Shown piece after piece: positions 9,961 to 20,882 of a DNA stretch of 34,462 nucleotides; within the stretch, counting starts at the first letter, position 1; each line of letters starts with the position of its first letter. Source of the DNA: Spongospora subterranea f. sp. subterranea (taxonomy: Eukaryota > Endomyxa: Phytomyxea > Phytomyxea > Plasmodiophorida). A program made the translations under genes and the position numbers. The DNA is taken from positions 1-34,462 of the forward strand of contig JAUGWO010000287.1 of assembly GCA_049724395.1 (NCBI GenBank), in the 5' to 3' direction. Under the pieces are notes generated by a model that was not told the origin of the DNA, made no database searches, and saw only the letters and a list, made by a program, of their open reading frames with translations.

Positions 9961-11900
9961 AGATCTGGACCTCAATTCGTCTCTGGCGTCATCTTCGTCG
10001 TCGAGTGTTCGGCATTATTGTAGTTGAAATCGGCCCATGTGTAATAAATCCGGCCAATCGTTGGGTTGGACATTAATAAAGCAACGTATGTAAGCAACGT
10101 ATGTAATGTTCCAGAATCTGGTTCACTCTTTGGGTTTGCCCATCGGTCTGCGGGTGACGAGAGGACGCGTAAAAGTTGTTTATCTCGTCTGGTAGTCCAT
10201 GTAGTTCCTCTAGAGTCTGGCAACTTGACGATGAGATCCATGGTGTATGGTGTAGACCGCCAAATGTCATCGGGAATCGGCAGAGCAACCCGTGTGGTCA
10301 ATGACGACTAAGCTTGGCTCGGCCACAAACATTGCACGAAATTCACATACTTCTTGACGTATCTGGTCGTTCCGGGCCACCAGTAATCTGGCCCTACCGA
10401 CTTGATGCTCATGGAGACCCCGAAGTGGCCGCTTACTGAAGCGTCGTGACGTAATCTGAGAATGTCCAGTTTACAGTCCTCCCCGCAACGACGAGTGCTT
10501 GTTTCTTGTAAAAGGCGTTGTCGTGTAGTCGAACTTCCAGGGTCCGTTGGGTTAATCTCATATTCTTCGCGACAACGCGTCGGATTTTCCAGACAGACTA
10601 CCCGGTCGATGCACGATAACCAACTGATATTCCGCGAAACACACTGACCAACATGCAAAGACCCGCGCAGCCAAGCGCCAAGGACAAAAAATCATCGAAG
10701 CTGTCATGATGCAAACAGAAGAAACTGTGTCCGACGTTGAGAGTTTTGGATGACGTAAAGCACATCAAAATCTTATGATCGCTATATACCGTAATCTCGT
10801 TCTGTGCGCCCTTAAGGAAGTGTCTCCACACTTGAATAGGACGTAACGATTGTCCCGCCTCCAACTTCCTGAGTAGAGCGCGATTGGATGAAATCGACCA
10901 TCGGGTTGTGGCTGTGAAAGATCGTCGCCCAGCGCGAAATCAGAGGCGTTAGTCTCAGATATGATCGGTTGATTCGGGTCGAAGTGTTTCATTTCCGGTG
11001 CCATTGTGAACGCATTTCCGGTGCCATTACCATAGAAGTTGCCCATATTTACAGCACCATGCCGTCTTCCACTCGTCGCCGTCCTTGATGCGGAGGAGAT
11101 ATTATGGAGAGCAGGAATAGGATGGGGCTCCTTCTTGGTTATATTGTTGACTTCTCGGTAGTCGACGCACAGTCGGAGGCTGATTGTTTTTCTTCTTTAC
11201 AAAGAGTATTGGTGATCCTAACTGTGATTTGAAATGGCGACTTAATCCTTACTTGAGGTCGTCTTCGATGTATTGTCGCCAATACTTCTTGTTCGGTCTT
11301 GCCGAGTTTGTAAACATTCTTGTACGGCAGTGGTCCGAACTTCTGCTTGAAGTTGATAGCCCAATTGTATGGGCGATATGGGGGCAGTTGGTCGCCGTTT
11401 TTCTCATCGAACACGTCGCTAAAACCGACATACTTCTGAGGAAGGGTTATGTCCGGTGTCACGACGGCATTCTCTTTGGAGCTTAAGTACGTCGAGTATT
11501 GGGTTTGCTGGTCTGGCGAATCAGTAAAGGCTTCAGTATTAGTATTCTGTGGAATCGTGGTGGCGTGGAGTGATGGTGTGGGCTCGCCAATAGATCTGTG
11601 GGTTCTGCTGGTCAAGCCATGAAATACCAATCAAAACAGGATAGTGAGCACGGGAAATGACATGAAAACTCGTATATGATTCGATACCGGCAATATTCAA
11701 TAGTAATGGTGGCGTTGCTTGGGTAACTGGACCGAGTTGACAACCATCAATAACTTCGACTGGGAGGGGATTGCAGAGATGGACGAGGCAGGATCTTGTT
11801 TCGTATCGCGAATGTGGCGTCGATGAAAGATGCTGCTCTCAATAAAGCAGGGCACGATATTGAGGCTGTCTTCGTGCCAGGATACGAACGCCCGAGGTGT
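9960..11900 (-). mobile_element. Ty3/gypsy remnant, copy 2 (protease to integrase)
   Basis: On the minus strand the order is protease-like segment (near 11840-11640), reverse transcriptase entry region (near 11430-11150), RNase H start with FDPNQPIISETNASDFALG (near 10980-10900), integrase zinc-binding segment with SGHFGVS and YWWPG (near 10460-10380), and integrase core with HPQTDGQTQRVNQ (near 10170-10120). This order, RT before integrase, is that of Ty3/gypsy. It is an old, heavily broken fossil with many interruptions and no LTRs that I can recognise. Confidence 0.85.
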
Positions 11901-11949
11901 AATCGATATACGCGGTGCGTTATTAACGTGAGTTGATGCGTTTATGTGG

Positions 11950-13930
11950 GTTTAAGGAGCAAAAGGAAATTTCATGGTTAGGATGAGACTTGGGCTTTGG
12001 CAAAATATTGTAATGTTTCGGTTCGAGATTCCGGTATCAGCCACGGACGTTTCCTTACAACTGTCAGTCCACTGTGCCCCTGTCGCTGTTTTATTCATTG
12101 GCCTGTGCGGATTGATCTTTCCTGTGGGACCGATCGTCGACACACAATCGTAACCAACCGTCCTTCTTCTTTACCAAGAAGATGGGCGCTCTTGAAGGGG
12201 ATTCGGAATTTCTGATCAATCCTCGATCCAGGTTATCTTGATGTAGGCTTGCAGTACGGGTTCTTGTTTTGCTGATATGGAATAGCACGACTTATACGGG
12301 AGGGCTCCTGCATTTTCATCGAGATTGATATCGCAATCGACACCGGGTCGCTGGAGTCGCAGACTCTCTGCACCTTGATTGGAAAGGACGTCGGCAAAAC
12401 CGACATATTGGATCAGAAGTCGGACCGCCTCGTGATCCGCCTCATTCTCATCGAAGATGTTGCCGGGCGATCCCACCTCGTCCATACTTGTTGTGGCCAG
12501 CTGGAGAGCCGCCGGTGGTACTACATCAGGCAAGAGCTGGTGAACCGAGCGGCGATTGTGAGGTTCTATCAATCGATGAATGGGTTGGCTTTTTGAAGGA
12601 ACGCCATACCAAGGACAATCGGGTTCACCGGGCTGTCGATCAGGAAGAACTGGGCGCGAACTGGATAGCGGCGATGGAAATCTGGAGGGAGTTTGGTGTG
12701 TTCCTGCCCGGAGATGTCTGCTATCTATAACGGTAAGAGGGATCGGGTTTCTGAGAGTCTCCAGCGGAATCTGATGGAGCGAGCGATTTTCCGGTCGATG
12801 AACAATGACGAAGCGCCACAATCAATAAATTTGACCGTATCACTAGCATCTGATGTGGACGACCAGGAAATAGAACAAGGGGGACATAACATTGCGGCCA
12901 TTGAATTTTGGAAAACTGTTGTTGATATACAATGGACTCGTGACGAATAAGCTAAAGTTTGCGATATTGTATTGGCGTGATATGAACGTCGCGGTAAGTT
13001 ATGAGTTGCGATCGTGTGACCAGGCTCGCCGCAATAGAGACAACGTCGTTTATGATGCGCCTTCGTCGAGTTCCAATAAGAATGAGATCTTGTTTGGGAA
13101 CATGACTTGCTCTCTCCAAAAAATTTCCTTGTGAAGGTTCCTCTGCTTCAGCTCTAGGTTCCCGTAAGCAGCTTTCACTTGTCCTGAAATCGCTACGTGG
13201 TCACAAAAAACCTGCACGCAATGTGCTCAATACCATACCAAAAACCCTTTATGAGGGTAGATTTTCCAAAACCTAATTCGGTTCAAGACGGCCTCCTTTG
13301 GATTTTCGCCCAGCGAAAGACGAATCGGGTTTTGTTTCTTAAAATGTGCCAGTACTGTACTTGATTGAGATGGAATTTGAGTCTTTGGTTGATCCCCGTA
13401 GTTTTGGGAATATTAGTTTTACGACTTTGAGTTCTCATTTGAATATAACGAACTTCTTGCTGTGATTTTTCTTTGTGGAAAGAACTAAGTTGTAGAATGC
13501 AGCTTCATCTTTTTGAGTAAACTGGGATTCAAAAGCAATGGTCGACCATTATTTTCAAACGTTTCGGTTGAATGCCGTTGATGAGCTATTTGATATTCTT
13601 TTTTGATTCCTTTATCGTCAGCGAACAAATTGGCGATCTTAAGATCTTCCAATAGTTCACCCATCCTGGAGAAAAGAGCAATTATGCGATCTTGTAGTCA
13701 CATCTCCATTCCGACTTATGACTGTATTCGTCCATCAACATCAACGGCTGTCCAGACACGGATGCGTTTTGAGGATTTGCTTCAAATGAGCTGTGACCTC
13801 TGGATCAGTCACCTCTTGGAGCGAGTTTCTGCTTTCAAAATCTGCAAAGGTTTGCAGGCGAATGAGATCAATTGTGCGTTTAATTGAAACAGCTGTTATA
13901 GATTCGTCACGTACCTTAGGTCGTGCTGTG
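11950..13930 (-). mobile_element. Ty3/gypsy remnant, copy 1 (gag to reverse transcriptase start)
   Basis: Minus-strand reading shows a charged gag-like region (13930-13080), a zinc knuckle with CLYCGEPGH (near 13045-13000), a retropepsin-like segment (near 12835-12600), and the start of reverse transcriptase with APIFLVKKKDGWLRLCVD (near 12200-12150). A second reverse transcriptase entry region begins about 750 bp further on in the same direction, so this and the neighbouring remnant are two separate copies. It is an old fossil with many breaks, and no LTRs were found. Confidence 0.75.
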
Positions 13931-15060
13931 ACAAGTTAGTCGTAAGCGGATGGTTGTCAAAAGAAATTCGCATTTGATGAGGACCAAAATTTTTTCATTT
14001 GTGGGCTTCAACAGGAAAATGATCCTGGCGATCTGCCCAAAGTTGACTGAGAGTTAAGAGGTTCAGTACCGCTTACCGAACTGTTCGACTGAGAATCAGC
14101 CCTGTTCACTGTGGATTAGAGTGTTCACCATTGGCCTCAAACGTCATTGAAAAGCTACAATACCGAGCGGTTGGTTACCAGTAAAAACGCTTCGTAATGA
14201 CTTTAGGGAGTGAGCATGGCAATGGCAAGACCCTCGCCATATGCCCTAATATTGTTCATCTGAAAAACGTATATGAACGAATTATAGAATTAAAACACCA
14301 ATCTGGATTGTTGAAATTGGAGCACGTCGCTAATCTGTTTCGCTGTGCACCATTACCAGAACGAACCAATGAGACCTTGCGATGCAAGTTCGTGGAATTC
14401 GGAGCGTATGTCAGCGACATAGGGTTAGATAATACCTGAGGAAAGGTTGGGATTTGAATGGGGGAGTTTAGGTGACCACATCGCATCCAATGGAGATGAC
14501 GGGTCAGATTCATGAAACAGACTCCCTCTCCCACTATCGTCAATTTCGAACATTAGAATTCAATTGTGATTGTTAGCTGAATATATAACATCTCCACAAT
14601 CCGTATTTCATAACCCATTATGATTATTGCGACAAATCGGTTCTATTCCATGTCGACAATTCGATTATCGTGGTGCATTTTCTTAATTCATTCGAAAATT
14701 GGGTTTGCGCCAAACTTTCTACGCTTATCCAGGTACTCGAATTCCAGCCCGAAGATGAGTTGGTTGTTCTCTATTCGGGGTGGGACCTATTGCTTTCCCT
14801 TCCGCTACCATCAGATATGATGGTAGTCGACTCCACCTATTCATTAAACTCCAATCCAACAACAAAATCAATCGACATCAATCGAGCGTGAGTTGCTACC
14901 TAGGTAGTCAATAGCGGATGGAGATGTTGAATACGCATATGTATCTCGGCCAATCTTGTCCAGAATCCAACGGAATTGTAAGGAAAAATTACGGTAATCT
15001 ACGAAAAAAGTGATATAGAATACTAGAGAATAATCCTCATAAAGCTTGTGAAACTACATC
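13931..15060. other. Intergenic stretch without recognisable gene
   Basis: Short open frames occur on both strands (for example 14197-14439 plus and 14670-14891 plus), but none shows a known motif, intron signals or a homologue elsewhere in the window. The part next to 13930 may be decayed gypsy 5' sequence. Nothing else is supported. Confidence 0.4.
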
Positions 15061-15063
15061 ATG

Positions 15064-15069
15064 TTTATT
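15064..15069 (-). terminator. Possible polyadenylation signal of the Cys/Trp-module gene
   Basis: AATAAA on the minus strand lies about 35 bases after the TAG stop at 15105-15103, a sensible place for the 3' end of that transcript. Confidence 0.45.
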
Positions 15070-15102
15070 TGTTTGACTTCATCTACCTTGTTTGTGAGTT
15101 AT

Positions 15103-17720
15103 CTAACCTTGGGATGACCATTGACAGATATCAGATTCCGTTGTGCCTGTTCCAGGACAGCAATCGCGACTGAACTTGGTGTAGAATACTGATTCTCCCC
15201 ATCTCCGAACAAATTCCTCAACACTTCCAGCGCAATGACGATGTAAACAATTGTAAACAGGACGAAGGCATCCTTTGATCAAAGCGGTTAAAGCCGGATG
15301 AGGCAATCTCATTGATGGTGTCTTCACGAACTGATCATACTCTTCGAGAATTTTGGAAAGCGCTGGGAGGAGGTCTCGGGTTGATTTATAGCGAAGATAA
15401 CGTCTTGCTGGAATATCAAATGGTGGCTCGTCCGATCCGCATTGAAAGGACTCCAATCCCTGACATTTCCGCGTGCCGAATTCCTCATGTTGGAATCGAA
15501 AGCCCCATTTTCGAATCCACTCATTTGTATTTTGACCACAGTGATGAACAAAGCACCCCCAGATGGGTTTTGGAGACCGGATATAATATTGTCGGTGAAC
15601 ATTTCGAGCCACGGGGCCACTTGATCGGTATTTCTCGTTGAATTCACAGCACAGTTTGAGTTTTTCTTCTGAGGTTTTTGACGTTGAAACAGCATGTTTA
15701 AGAGCTTTGAGATCCAATAAACCGGAGTCTTTGTCTCTGAAAGCACAAATGTTCATCAGTTTTTTTTAAAAAATTGGCGAATGAAAACCTGTTGTCAGGG
15801 TTTCTGACGATTTTCGTTCTCTGGTAACCGCAGGTGTTATGATTTAATCCACGACCGGGGCAGCATTTCAATCCAAAATTACCGTGCTTCAAACGCGTTC
15901 CCCAACGTGTCTGGAACAGGTCCATGTCTTTGCCACAACATTTCACAAGACATTGAAGGACGGGGATACAGATGCGCTTGAGACAAAGAATCACCTTTTG
16001 ACTAATACTGCATCGCGATTTTCTGCAAGAGACCAGTTTCAAAACAAAATTCGAAATTAGGATCAGTTTTTCCAGGGTGCTGGGTGCCTTGGCAATTAGC
16101 CTTAGGATCAGGAACATCGATGTTGTTTTGTCCGACCTCAACGGTATTCCGCACCGACTTTCCGCGCGACAGTAGTTTCATGATGTGTTCCGTCATGGCG
16201 ACACTGTCGTGGAACTCGACCTGTTCTGGATTCGTGTCTTTTCCCTAAGCAGACGATACCGTTTGTGATCATCAAATCCCAGACAGGCGGGAACCAGAGT
16301 TCTGACCAGAAACACACAGAGGCTATCATAGTCTTTGACCTCATCCAGGTCCCAGTTTAACAGCGGACAGAGCACTCTCAATCCCACCAAGTACTTGGAA
16401 TTACGAATCTGAACCATTTTTTGAGTTTGCTCCGGAAATCCATCCTAGTACGCCATAAGCAGATATTGGTAATCACGATTCTCGGCAATCGCTTACTGGC
16501 ACGAAATTCTCACGAACGTCAACAGGCTGGTTTTTCGAATTAATCGTATTTTCGATGCGGCAATCGAAAGTTTTGCCCTCTACGCTTTCAATTGACTGTT
16601 GACCATCAATACTGATACGGGATGCATCACGGTTTGAACTCGTGCTCGGGGTCCAATCCTAAGACGAACTTAGCAAACCGAAACACAATTTGGACATGGA
16701 CTGAACGGCTAAGTTTCTGGAAGAACTGTCACCAAACTGGTGGGCGTTTCTGTTATCGGGCACGAGATTCTCGAGAAAGTCTTTTGACGGCAAAATTTCC
16801 GAATCAAAGGAATTCGATTTGGATCCGATAAGGCAATCGAGGTTCTCGCCCTTTTGGCTCAACTGTTGAGAATCGATACTGATATGGGACGCGTCAATTT
16901 TCGAACCCGAGCTCGAGCCCCATTCGAGTAACAAGCCGATTCCTAAAGAAACGACACATTCATAACATCAGACCGAATCGATATTCAATAAAACTCCAAC
17001 AAGGAATTGCCTCAGAACGACTCCAATGTCGCATATTCGAATCTGGAAAATTCAACCCTTGGGTCTTTCACCAGCATTGTCCACGCCTGCGACGGCGACA
17101 TGTTTGTGTCGGGCACGAGATTCCCGCGAAAGTCATTTGACGACAAATTTTCCGAATCAATGGGAATTTGATTTGAATCGATAAGGCAATCGAGGTTCTC
17201 GCCCTCTTGGCTCAAGTGTTGAGAATCGATACTGAAATGTGACCCGTCAAGTTTCGAACCCGGGCTCGAGTCCCATTCCTAAAAACGCAGTTAACAAGCC
17301 GAATCTTTATATGAAGATGAACTGAACGACTACATTCAACGAAGAAATTTCACCAAACTGGCCGACACAATTGATATTAAGAAAATCAACCACCGACAAG
17401 GATTGCCTCCCAGCAAATCTGACTCCCATGTCGCATATTCGAATACTGGATAGTGTAAATCTTTAGTCTTGTCATGGGGCATGGCCCACTTTCGCGACGG
17501 CGACATGGTGTCCTGCAGGACCAATGATCTCAGAATTAGGCAATTCTTTGGAGCGACATTCCGCCATCCATACCGATAAAGTCGAGGAGGCGATTCTTGT
17601 GGCGACATTGGCCTGACCTGAGCCAAGCGGTTCGTCCCAACCATAACCAAGTTCGGTTGTCACAGATCGAGTCGGTCTGATCGCCACCAGCACCAATCCC
17701 AACAAGTTGAGGACACGCAT
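15103..17720 (-). CDS. Multi-exon secreted-like protein with duplicated exons and three Cys/Trp (RWG) modules; host gene
   Basis: I do not recognise this family. The ATG at 17720 opens MRVLNLLGLVLVAIRPTRS, a good signal peptide, so the product may be secreted. Introns that keep the frame, with GT...AG ends, are 17573-17513 (61 bp), 17327-17279 (49), 16706-16659 (48), 16496-16445 (52, donor GTAAGC), 16294-16245 (50, less certain) and 15788-15737 (52). The middle consists of duplicated exons rich in acidic residues and Ser (repeated GENLDCLI and NLVPD). The C-terminal part has three 37-residue modules with fixed Cys, Trp-Gly and Phe positions. It ends in TAG at 15103, with AATAAA downstream. 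Three junctions (17500-17330, 17015-16945 and about 16130-16020) I could not resolve in frame, so either the model is incomplete or the gene is damaged. No transposon motif is present. Confidence 0.6.
15151..15261 (-). repeat. Cys/Trp module 3
   Basis: A 37-residue module starting PVYNCLHRHC and ending CCPG. It shares with modules 1 and 2, without gaps, Pro1, Cys5, Cys10, an aromatic at 17, Arg/Lys20, Trp21, Gly22, Phe30, Cys35 and Gly37. Confidence 0.8.
15457..15567 (-). repeat. Cys/Trp module 2
   Basis: A 37-residue module starting PIWGCFVHHCG, with KWG at 20-22 and FG at 30-31. It keeps all shared positions, but has Lys instead of Cys at position 34 and Gln instead of Pro at 36. It lies in the same exon as module 3. 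Confidence 0.8.
15854..15964 (-). repeat. Cys/Trp module 1
   Basis: A 37-residue module starting PVLQCLVKCCG, with RWG at 20-22 and ending KCCPG. It is separated from modules 2 and 3 by the 52-bp intron at 15788-15737. Confidence 0.8.
16497..17278 (-). repeat. Tandemly duplicated exon, three copies
   Basis: Three related exons lie at about 17278-17103, 16943-16753 and 16658-16497, each following a short intron. They share on the minus strand an E/D-W start, an S-I-D-S-Q-Q block, GENLDCLI (GKTFDCRI in the last) and E-N-L/F-V-P. Two of the introns between them also match (both begin GTTCAGT), so exon and intron were duplicated together. Copy 16943 has lost the intron end used by its sisters and seems to use an earlier acceptor. 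Confidence 0.75.
17014..17105 (-). repeat. Second duplicated segment (pair with 17413-17512)
   Basis: This stretch and 17512-17413 both read MSPS...W-x-M...FEYAT-x-ES on the minus strand. They are diverged copies within the same gene, which adds to the evidence for repeated local duplication. Confidence 0.7.
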
Positions 17721-18242
17721 TGGAGTAATGGTGCAACAGTAGCGCGGTTCGCCAATGGGCAAGGATGAGTTCAGAGTCAAGGATGAGACGAACGGTTTAT
17801 TGTGTTATACACAGGGTTAAGACACCCGTTTCTTATCCCACCTATTCAACTTTCCTACTGGTGATTTCAATCTGCATTGATAAGTGCATTGACTCTATAA
17901 CGATGCTGAATAACGTTAGGAAAGGGACATTCAACCTGTCATGTTTGGTTAAATCTGTTAATGAGAGCAATATCGGCGGGTAGTTATTTTCAGAAAAAAC
18001 AAATTTTGTTGTGTTTAAGAACGCCATTCAATCTTCCTATTTCTGCAACGGAAAGATTCCGTTTGGCTGGACCCTTTACGACTGGCTAATACAATGGCAG
18101 AATGTAGCAGGTCTATCGTGTCGATATCGAGAATAATAGCTCGTAGTGTTGATTGAATCTGGGTCACCAGCACAAGGATATTATATATCACAATCAACGT
18201 CTTGAGAGAGACGTCTGTCGCAATTCACATCCCCGATCTATT
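17721..18242. other. Upstream region of the Cys/Trp-module gene; no gene seen
   Basis: I see no conserved coding signal. It may contain the promoter of the minus-strand gene and decayed Harbinger 5' sequence. Confidence 0.35.
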
Positions 18243-18500
18243 CCGCCCTGATCAACATTAAACTGGGTCTGGGCGTTAATTGATGGAATCGTCAATACAT
18301 CTGCAGGGCCAGTCCCAGATGTTCTGGCCAAATTCTACTCGAAATCTGCCACGTTCAGGCTATAATGGTCATCCTGACAAACATTGTTTGAACAACCAAA
18401 GAATAACAACTCCTGATGTCCTATTTGGCAGTATATTTGACCCAATGGAAGGCAGGCGCCACGATATTACAATTCTGTCCATGAAGGGAATTGTGTAAAT
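18243..18500 (+). pseudogene. PIF/Harbinger-like transposase fragment
   Basis: The plus strand reads VWALIDGIVN, with the first catalytic Asp in an I-D-G setting. In another frame it then reads YNGHPDKHCLNNQ, TTPDVLFGSIFDP and MEGRRHDITILSM. The Y-x-G-H-K-x2-H, D-x-L-F and G-P-x-E-G-x-R-H-D order is that of the DDE_Tnp_4 type transposases of Harbinger/ISL2EU-like elements. At least one frameshift separates the two parts. No terminal inverted repeats were found nearby. It is a short, old scrap, unrelated in sequence to the Harbinger at 22548. Confidence 0.6.
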
Positions 18501-19484
18501 GCCAAAGGTTCTTGCACTCGGTGAGTACGACTATTTTCGGGAAGGCATCATCATTCCAGACAAAACAGTGGTTCATGGCGCCATCCTGATACAGTAGATA
18601 ACAGTGCAATACATTATAACGGCTGGAAGATTGTCAAACTGTGGTGGAGCCACCTAAATTATGCTAAAACACTGTCGATTGGCATTGGTCATGAATCATC
18701 TTGTAAAAGAATACACTGTTGACTATTGATGGCGCAAATACCACACATGGAAATATCGTTAAACATGGCGTTGTTCCTTTACCAATAATCAACACCCCGA
18801 TAAGGATAGGATGGAATGATCACAATCTGTGGCAAACCAGATCTATGAACTTCATCAACAATTGCAGGTATTGAAATCATCCCGTAGTGCGTTTTCAAAT
18901 GTGACCTAGTTAAAGAAATGATGAATATAGGAAAGAAATGTTCGACACCGAACGTTGTGATATCGATCACGAACAACAATGGTAGATTGTGTACAAATCA
19001 GGGGATTTCAGCCGATCAGGTGTGCCGTGTTTATTGTTTGTTTAATTATTTTGACGGATTGCTGAATCCGCTGCCGAACAAACATTAGTTGGTTATCATG
19101 ATCAAGATAACAATTGCAAGTGTCCCATAAAACCGACAGACTATCGTGTGTCAGATCAAACTCAAATCAGCTTCTTTCTTTTCAACAAAACGACATTCCG
19201 TTTTGGCAGCGCTGTTGAGTGAAAGATTATCGTTTGGCGGTTGATTGTATTCGCGTTTTGCGGGGTGAAGGTCATGGGCATCGTCAGGGGCAATCATATC
19301 ATGAACAGCATACAAAGCCATAGGAAAACAACGAAATGATAAACTCTGTGGCAGTGGAGGCGACAACTCGAACCTGGAGCGCCACCACTAATACAATAAA
19401 TATTGTGGATTTCACTAAAAATGGACAGTCTGAGGAGTATATAAAACCCGGTCCGCAGTTTCCTTAAACATGGCTCACCCCGGA
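18501..19484. other. Stretch without recognisable gene
   Basis: The first 250 bp may be decayed Harbinger C-terminal sequence. The rest shows only short frames without motifs on either strand, and ends in the TATA-like gagtatataaaaccc at 19434-19448. Confidence 0.35.
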
Positions 19485-19492
19485 TTTTTTAA
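19485..19492. repeat. 8-bp target-site duplication, left copy (TTTTTTAA)
   Basis: The same eight bases are found at 20825-20832, directly outside the inverted repeats. Confidence 0.6.
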
Positions 19493-19556
19493 GAGTGGTC
19501 GGATTTGGGTGTTAGTCCGTGGGTGTTATCACCCAGGTGGGTGTTAAAACCCAAAA
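19493..19556 (+). repeat. Left terminal inverted repeat
   Basis: Begins GAGTGGTCGGATTTGGG and contains two spaced copies of GGGTGTTA. The best-matched core is 19505-19528. Confidence 0.7.
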
Positions 19557-19772
19557 ACCAAATGTAAGCACTGTAAAAACTGCGTATGCAATGGGTGGAT
19601 TTTGGGTGTTAGTCAAAGAAAACTGCGCATGGTTATAGGTTTCCGGGAATCCATTCCGGAACCCAGAACCTGAAATGGGTGACAGCGAACAGCTGATTAT
19701 AAATCTGTGCAGGTTTGCTCTTTCGCTAGCAAGGCAACAGGTACTTAGCAGAACTGGCAGCTGCGTTTCGAA

Positions 19773-20425
19773 ATGATACCTCACAATCTGCACGCAAATA
19801 TGGCTGGCGTTGCTCAAAAGACTGGTCAAGGAGATGACTCTGGAGTCGGATCTTACAGCGCTGATGTCGAGGACGTTCCAGGAGAAATTTCTTTCTCTGA
19901 GCCATGTTCCAACGTTGTGGAGCAGGTACGTTCGTATTTCCTTCTGGTTACAGAGTTGCCCATAGTTTCTACAAAAGGTTCCATACTTATGTCATTTGTC
20001 ATACCTTGTTGCAGCAAAATGTTGATATCTGTTTAGGGTTAGATTGCATGGACACAGGCAGTACTGACGGCACCACCAGCAGCAGCAGCCATCAGATACT
20101 GAAACTTGTGAAGAAAACGACGGAACGTCTTACGAAGAAACCGTCGCTGAAGAAGCCTCCAATAGGGTTATCGGTGCATACGGTGTCAATGAGAGGCAAA
20201 AAGTCCCAATGCAAGAGTTGCAGCGATTACATCGAAAGAGGGGAGAGCCGCCTGGTCAGCAGGCAACTCACAAATGCCGAACGATGTTGGTGCAGCATTA
20301 AGTCCTACCATGTTCTTCATCAATGCCTGCAAGCTGCCATTGATGAAAGAGAACTTACGCTACATTTCCTGGAGGTACTGCTTAAAGACGACCTTTTAAA
20401 CAGCTGTGTTCTTCAAGAGTTTTGA
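19773..20425 (+). CDS. Two-exon gene for a small PARP-like zinc-finger protein, inside the TIR element
   Basis: Exon 1 runs from 19773 (or an in-frame ATG at 19800) to 19925. A GTACGT donor and a TTGTTGCAG acceptor bound an 89-bp intron (19926-20014), phase 0 on both sides. Exon 2 is 20015-20425. The product is 187 (or 178) residues: an acidic Gly/Ser-rich N-terminus, a Lys-rich stretch, then GKKSQCKSCSDYIERGESR, and after 29 residues from the second Cys, YHVLHQC. The C-x2-C...H...C spacing and the I-x-R/K-G-E-x-R core resemble PARP-type zinc fingers, which bind DNA ends. The last His/Cys pair is not spaced as in PARP (H-x2-C), so the assignment is tentative. The gene fills most of the element, which suggests capture or a role in the element's life cycle. 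It appears intact. Confidence 0.6.
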
Positions 20426-20756
20426 ATACAAAGCACAGCAAATTTCCAGATTTTTTGTTCTCTTTTAATGTGATCTTGGCAGATTGGCTTCATGAACTTT
20501 AACAAGATATCCGATAGAGTTTACTCGACATCTTTGAGGTCGTAACAAGGAATTCCGCCAAATATTTTAATTCATACCGTCAGGAACGACGAGGTCGCGA
20601 CGGAGGTTTTACCCTTCAATCTTGAATGGAAGACAATGAAGACTCCAATTGTGATACTTTGACCACCGAAAGCACTCCAAACCGTCTTGGTTGTTTTATG
20701 AAACGATTTAACCTGACATAAGTCGTATTTGGTGATTTGTAAACACCATATGCATA

Positions 20757-20824
20757 GATTGGATTTTGGGTGTTAACACTCACAGACTAACACCCACGGA
20801 CTAACACCCAATTCATGCAACCCC
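20757..20824 (-). repeat. Right terminal inverted repeat
   Basis: The reverse complement begins GGGGTTGCATGAATTGGG and then matches the left end. A further GGATTTTGGGTGTTA copy at its inner edge (20761) is in direct orientation with one at 19597. Confidence 0.7.
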
Positions 20825-20832
20825 TTTTTTAA
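20825..20832. repeat. 8-bp target-site duplication, right copy (TTTTTTAA)
   Basis: Matches 19485-19492. Confidence 0.6.
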
Positions 20833-20882
20833 AACCACGCTCATTTAGCACTGGGAGCCCAAAATATATGAAACCCACAATA

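Larger units (their letters stand above)
19493..20824. mobile_element. 1.33-kb TIR element carrying a two-exon gene
   Basis: The ends are inverted copies. A 24-base block (19505-19528 against 20788-20811) is perfectly inverted, and similarity continues on both sides, including a repeated GGGTGTTAGTC core. A TTTTTTAA pair flanks the element, suggesting an 8-bp target duplication; the TTAA inside it could instead mean a TTAA-type insertion. There is no recognisable transposase, so it is probably non-autonomous. Inside is a spliced gene for a small zinc-finger protein. Superfamily is undetermined: hAT, P and Merlin use about 8 bp, while Kolobok and piggyBac use TTAA. Confidence 0.65.

Noticed and set aside
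14197-14891. Short plus-strand frames as host genes
   Set aside because: No motif, no intron signals, no repeat elsewhere in the window, and lengths expected by chance.
16245-16294. Read-through instead of the 50-bp intron in the Cys/Trp-module gene
   Set aside because: Read-through meets a stop shortly after, while splicing keeps phase 0 on both sides with an intron of the usual length. The alternative is not excluded without transcripts.
18779-18979. Minus-strand frame of hydrophobic residues as a membrane protein
   Set aside because: Too short, lies within sequence next to a Harbinger scrap, and shows no start context or homology.
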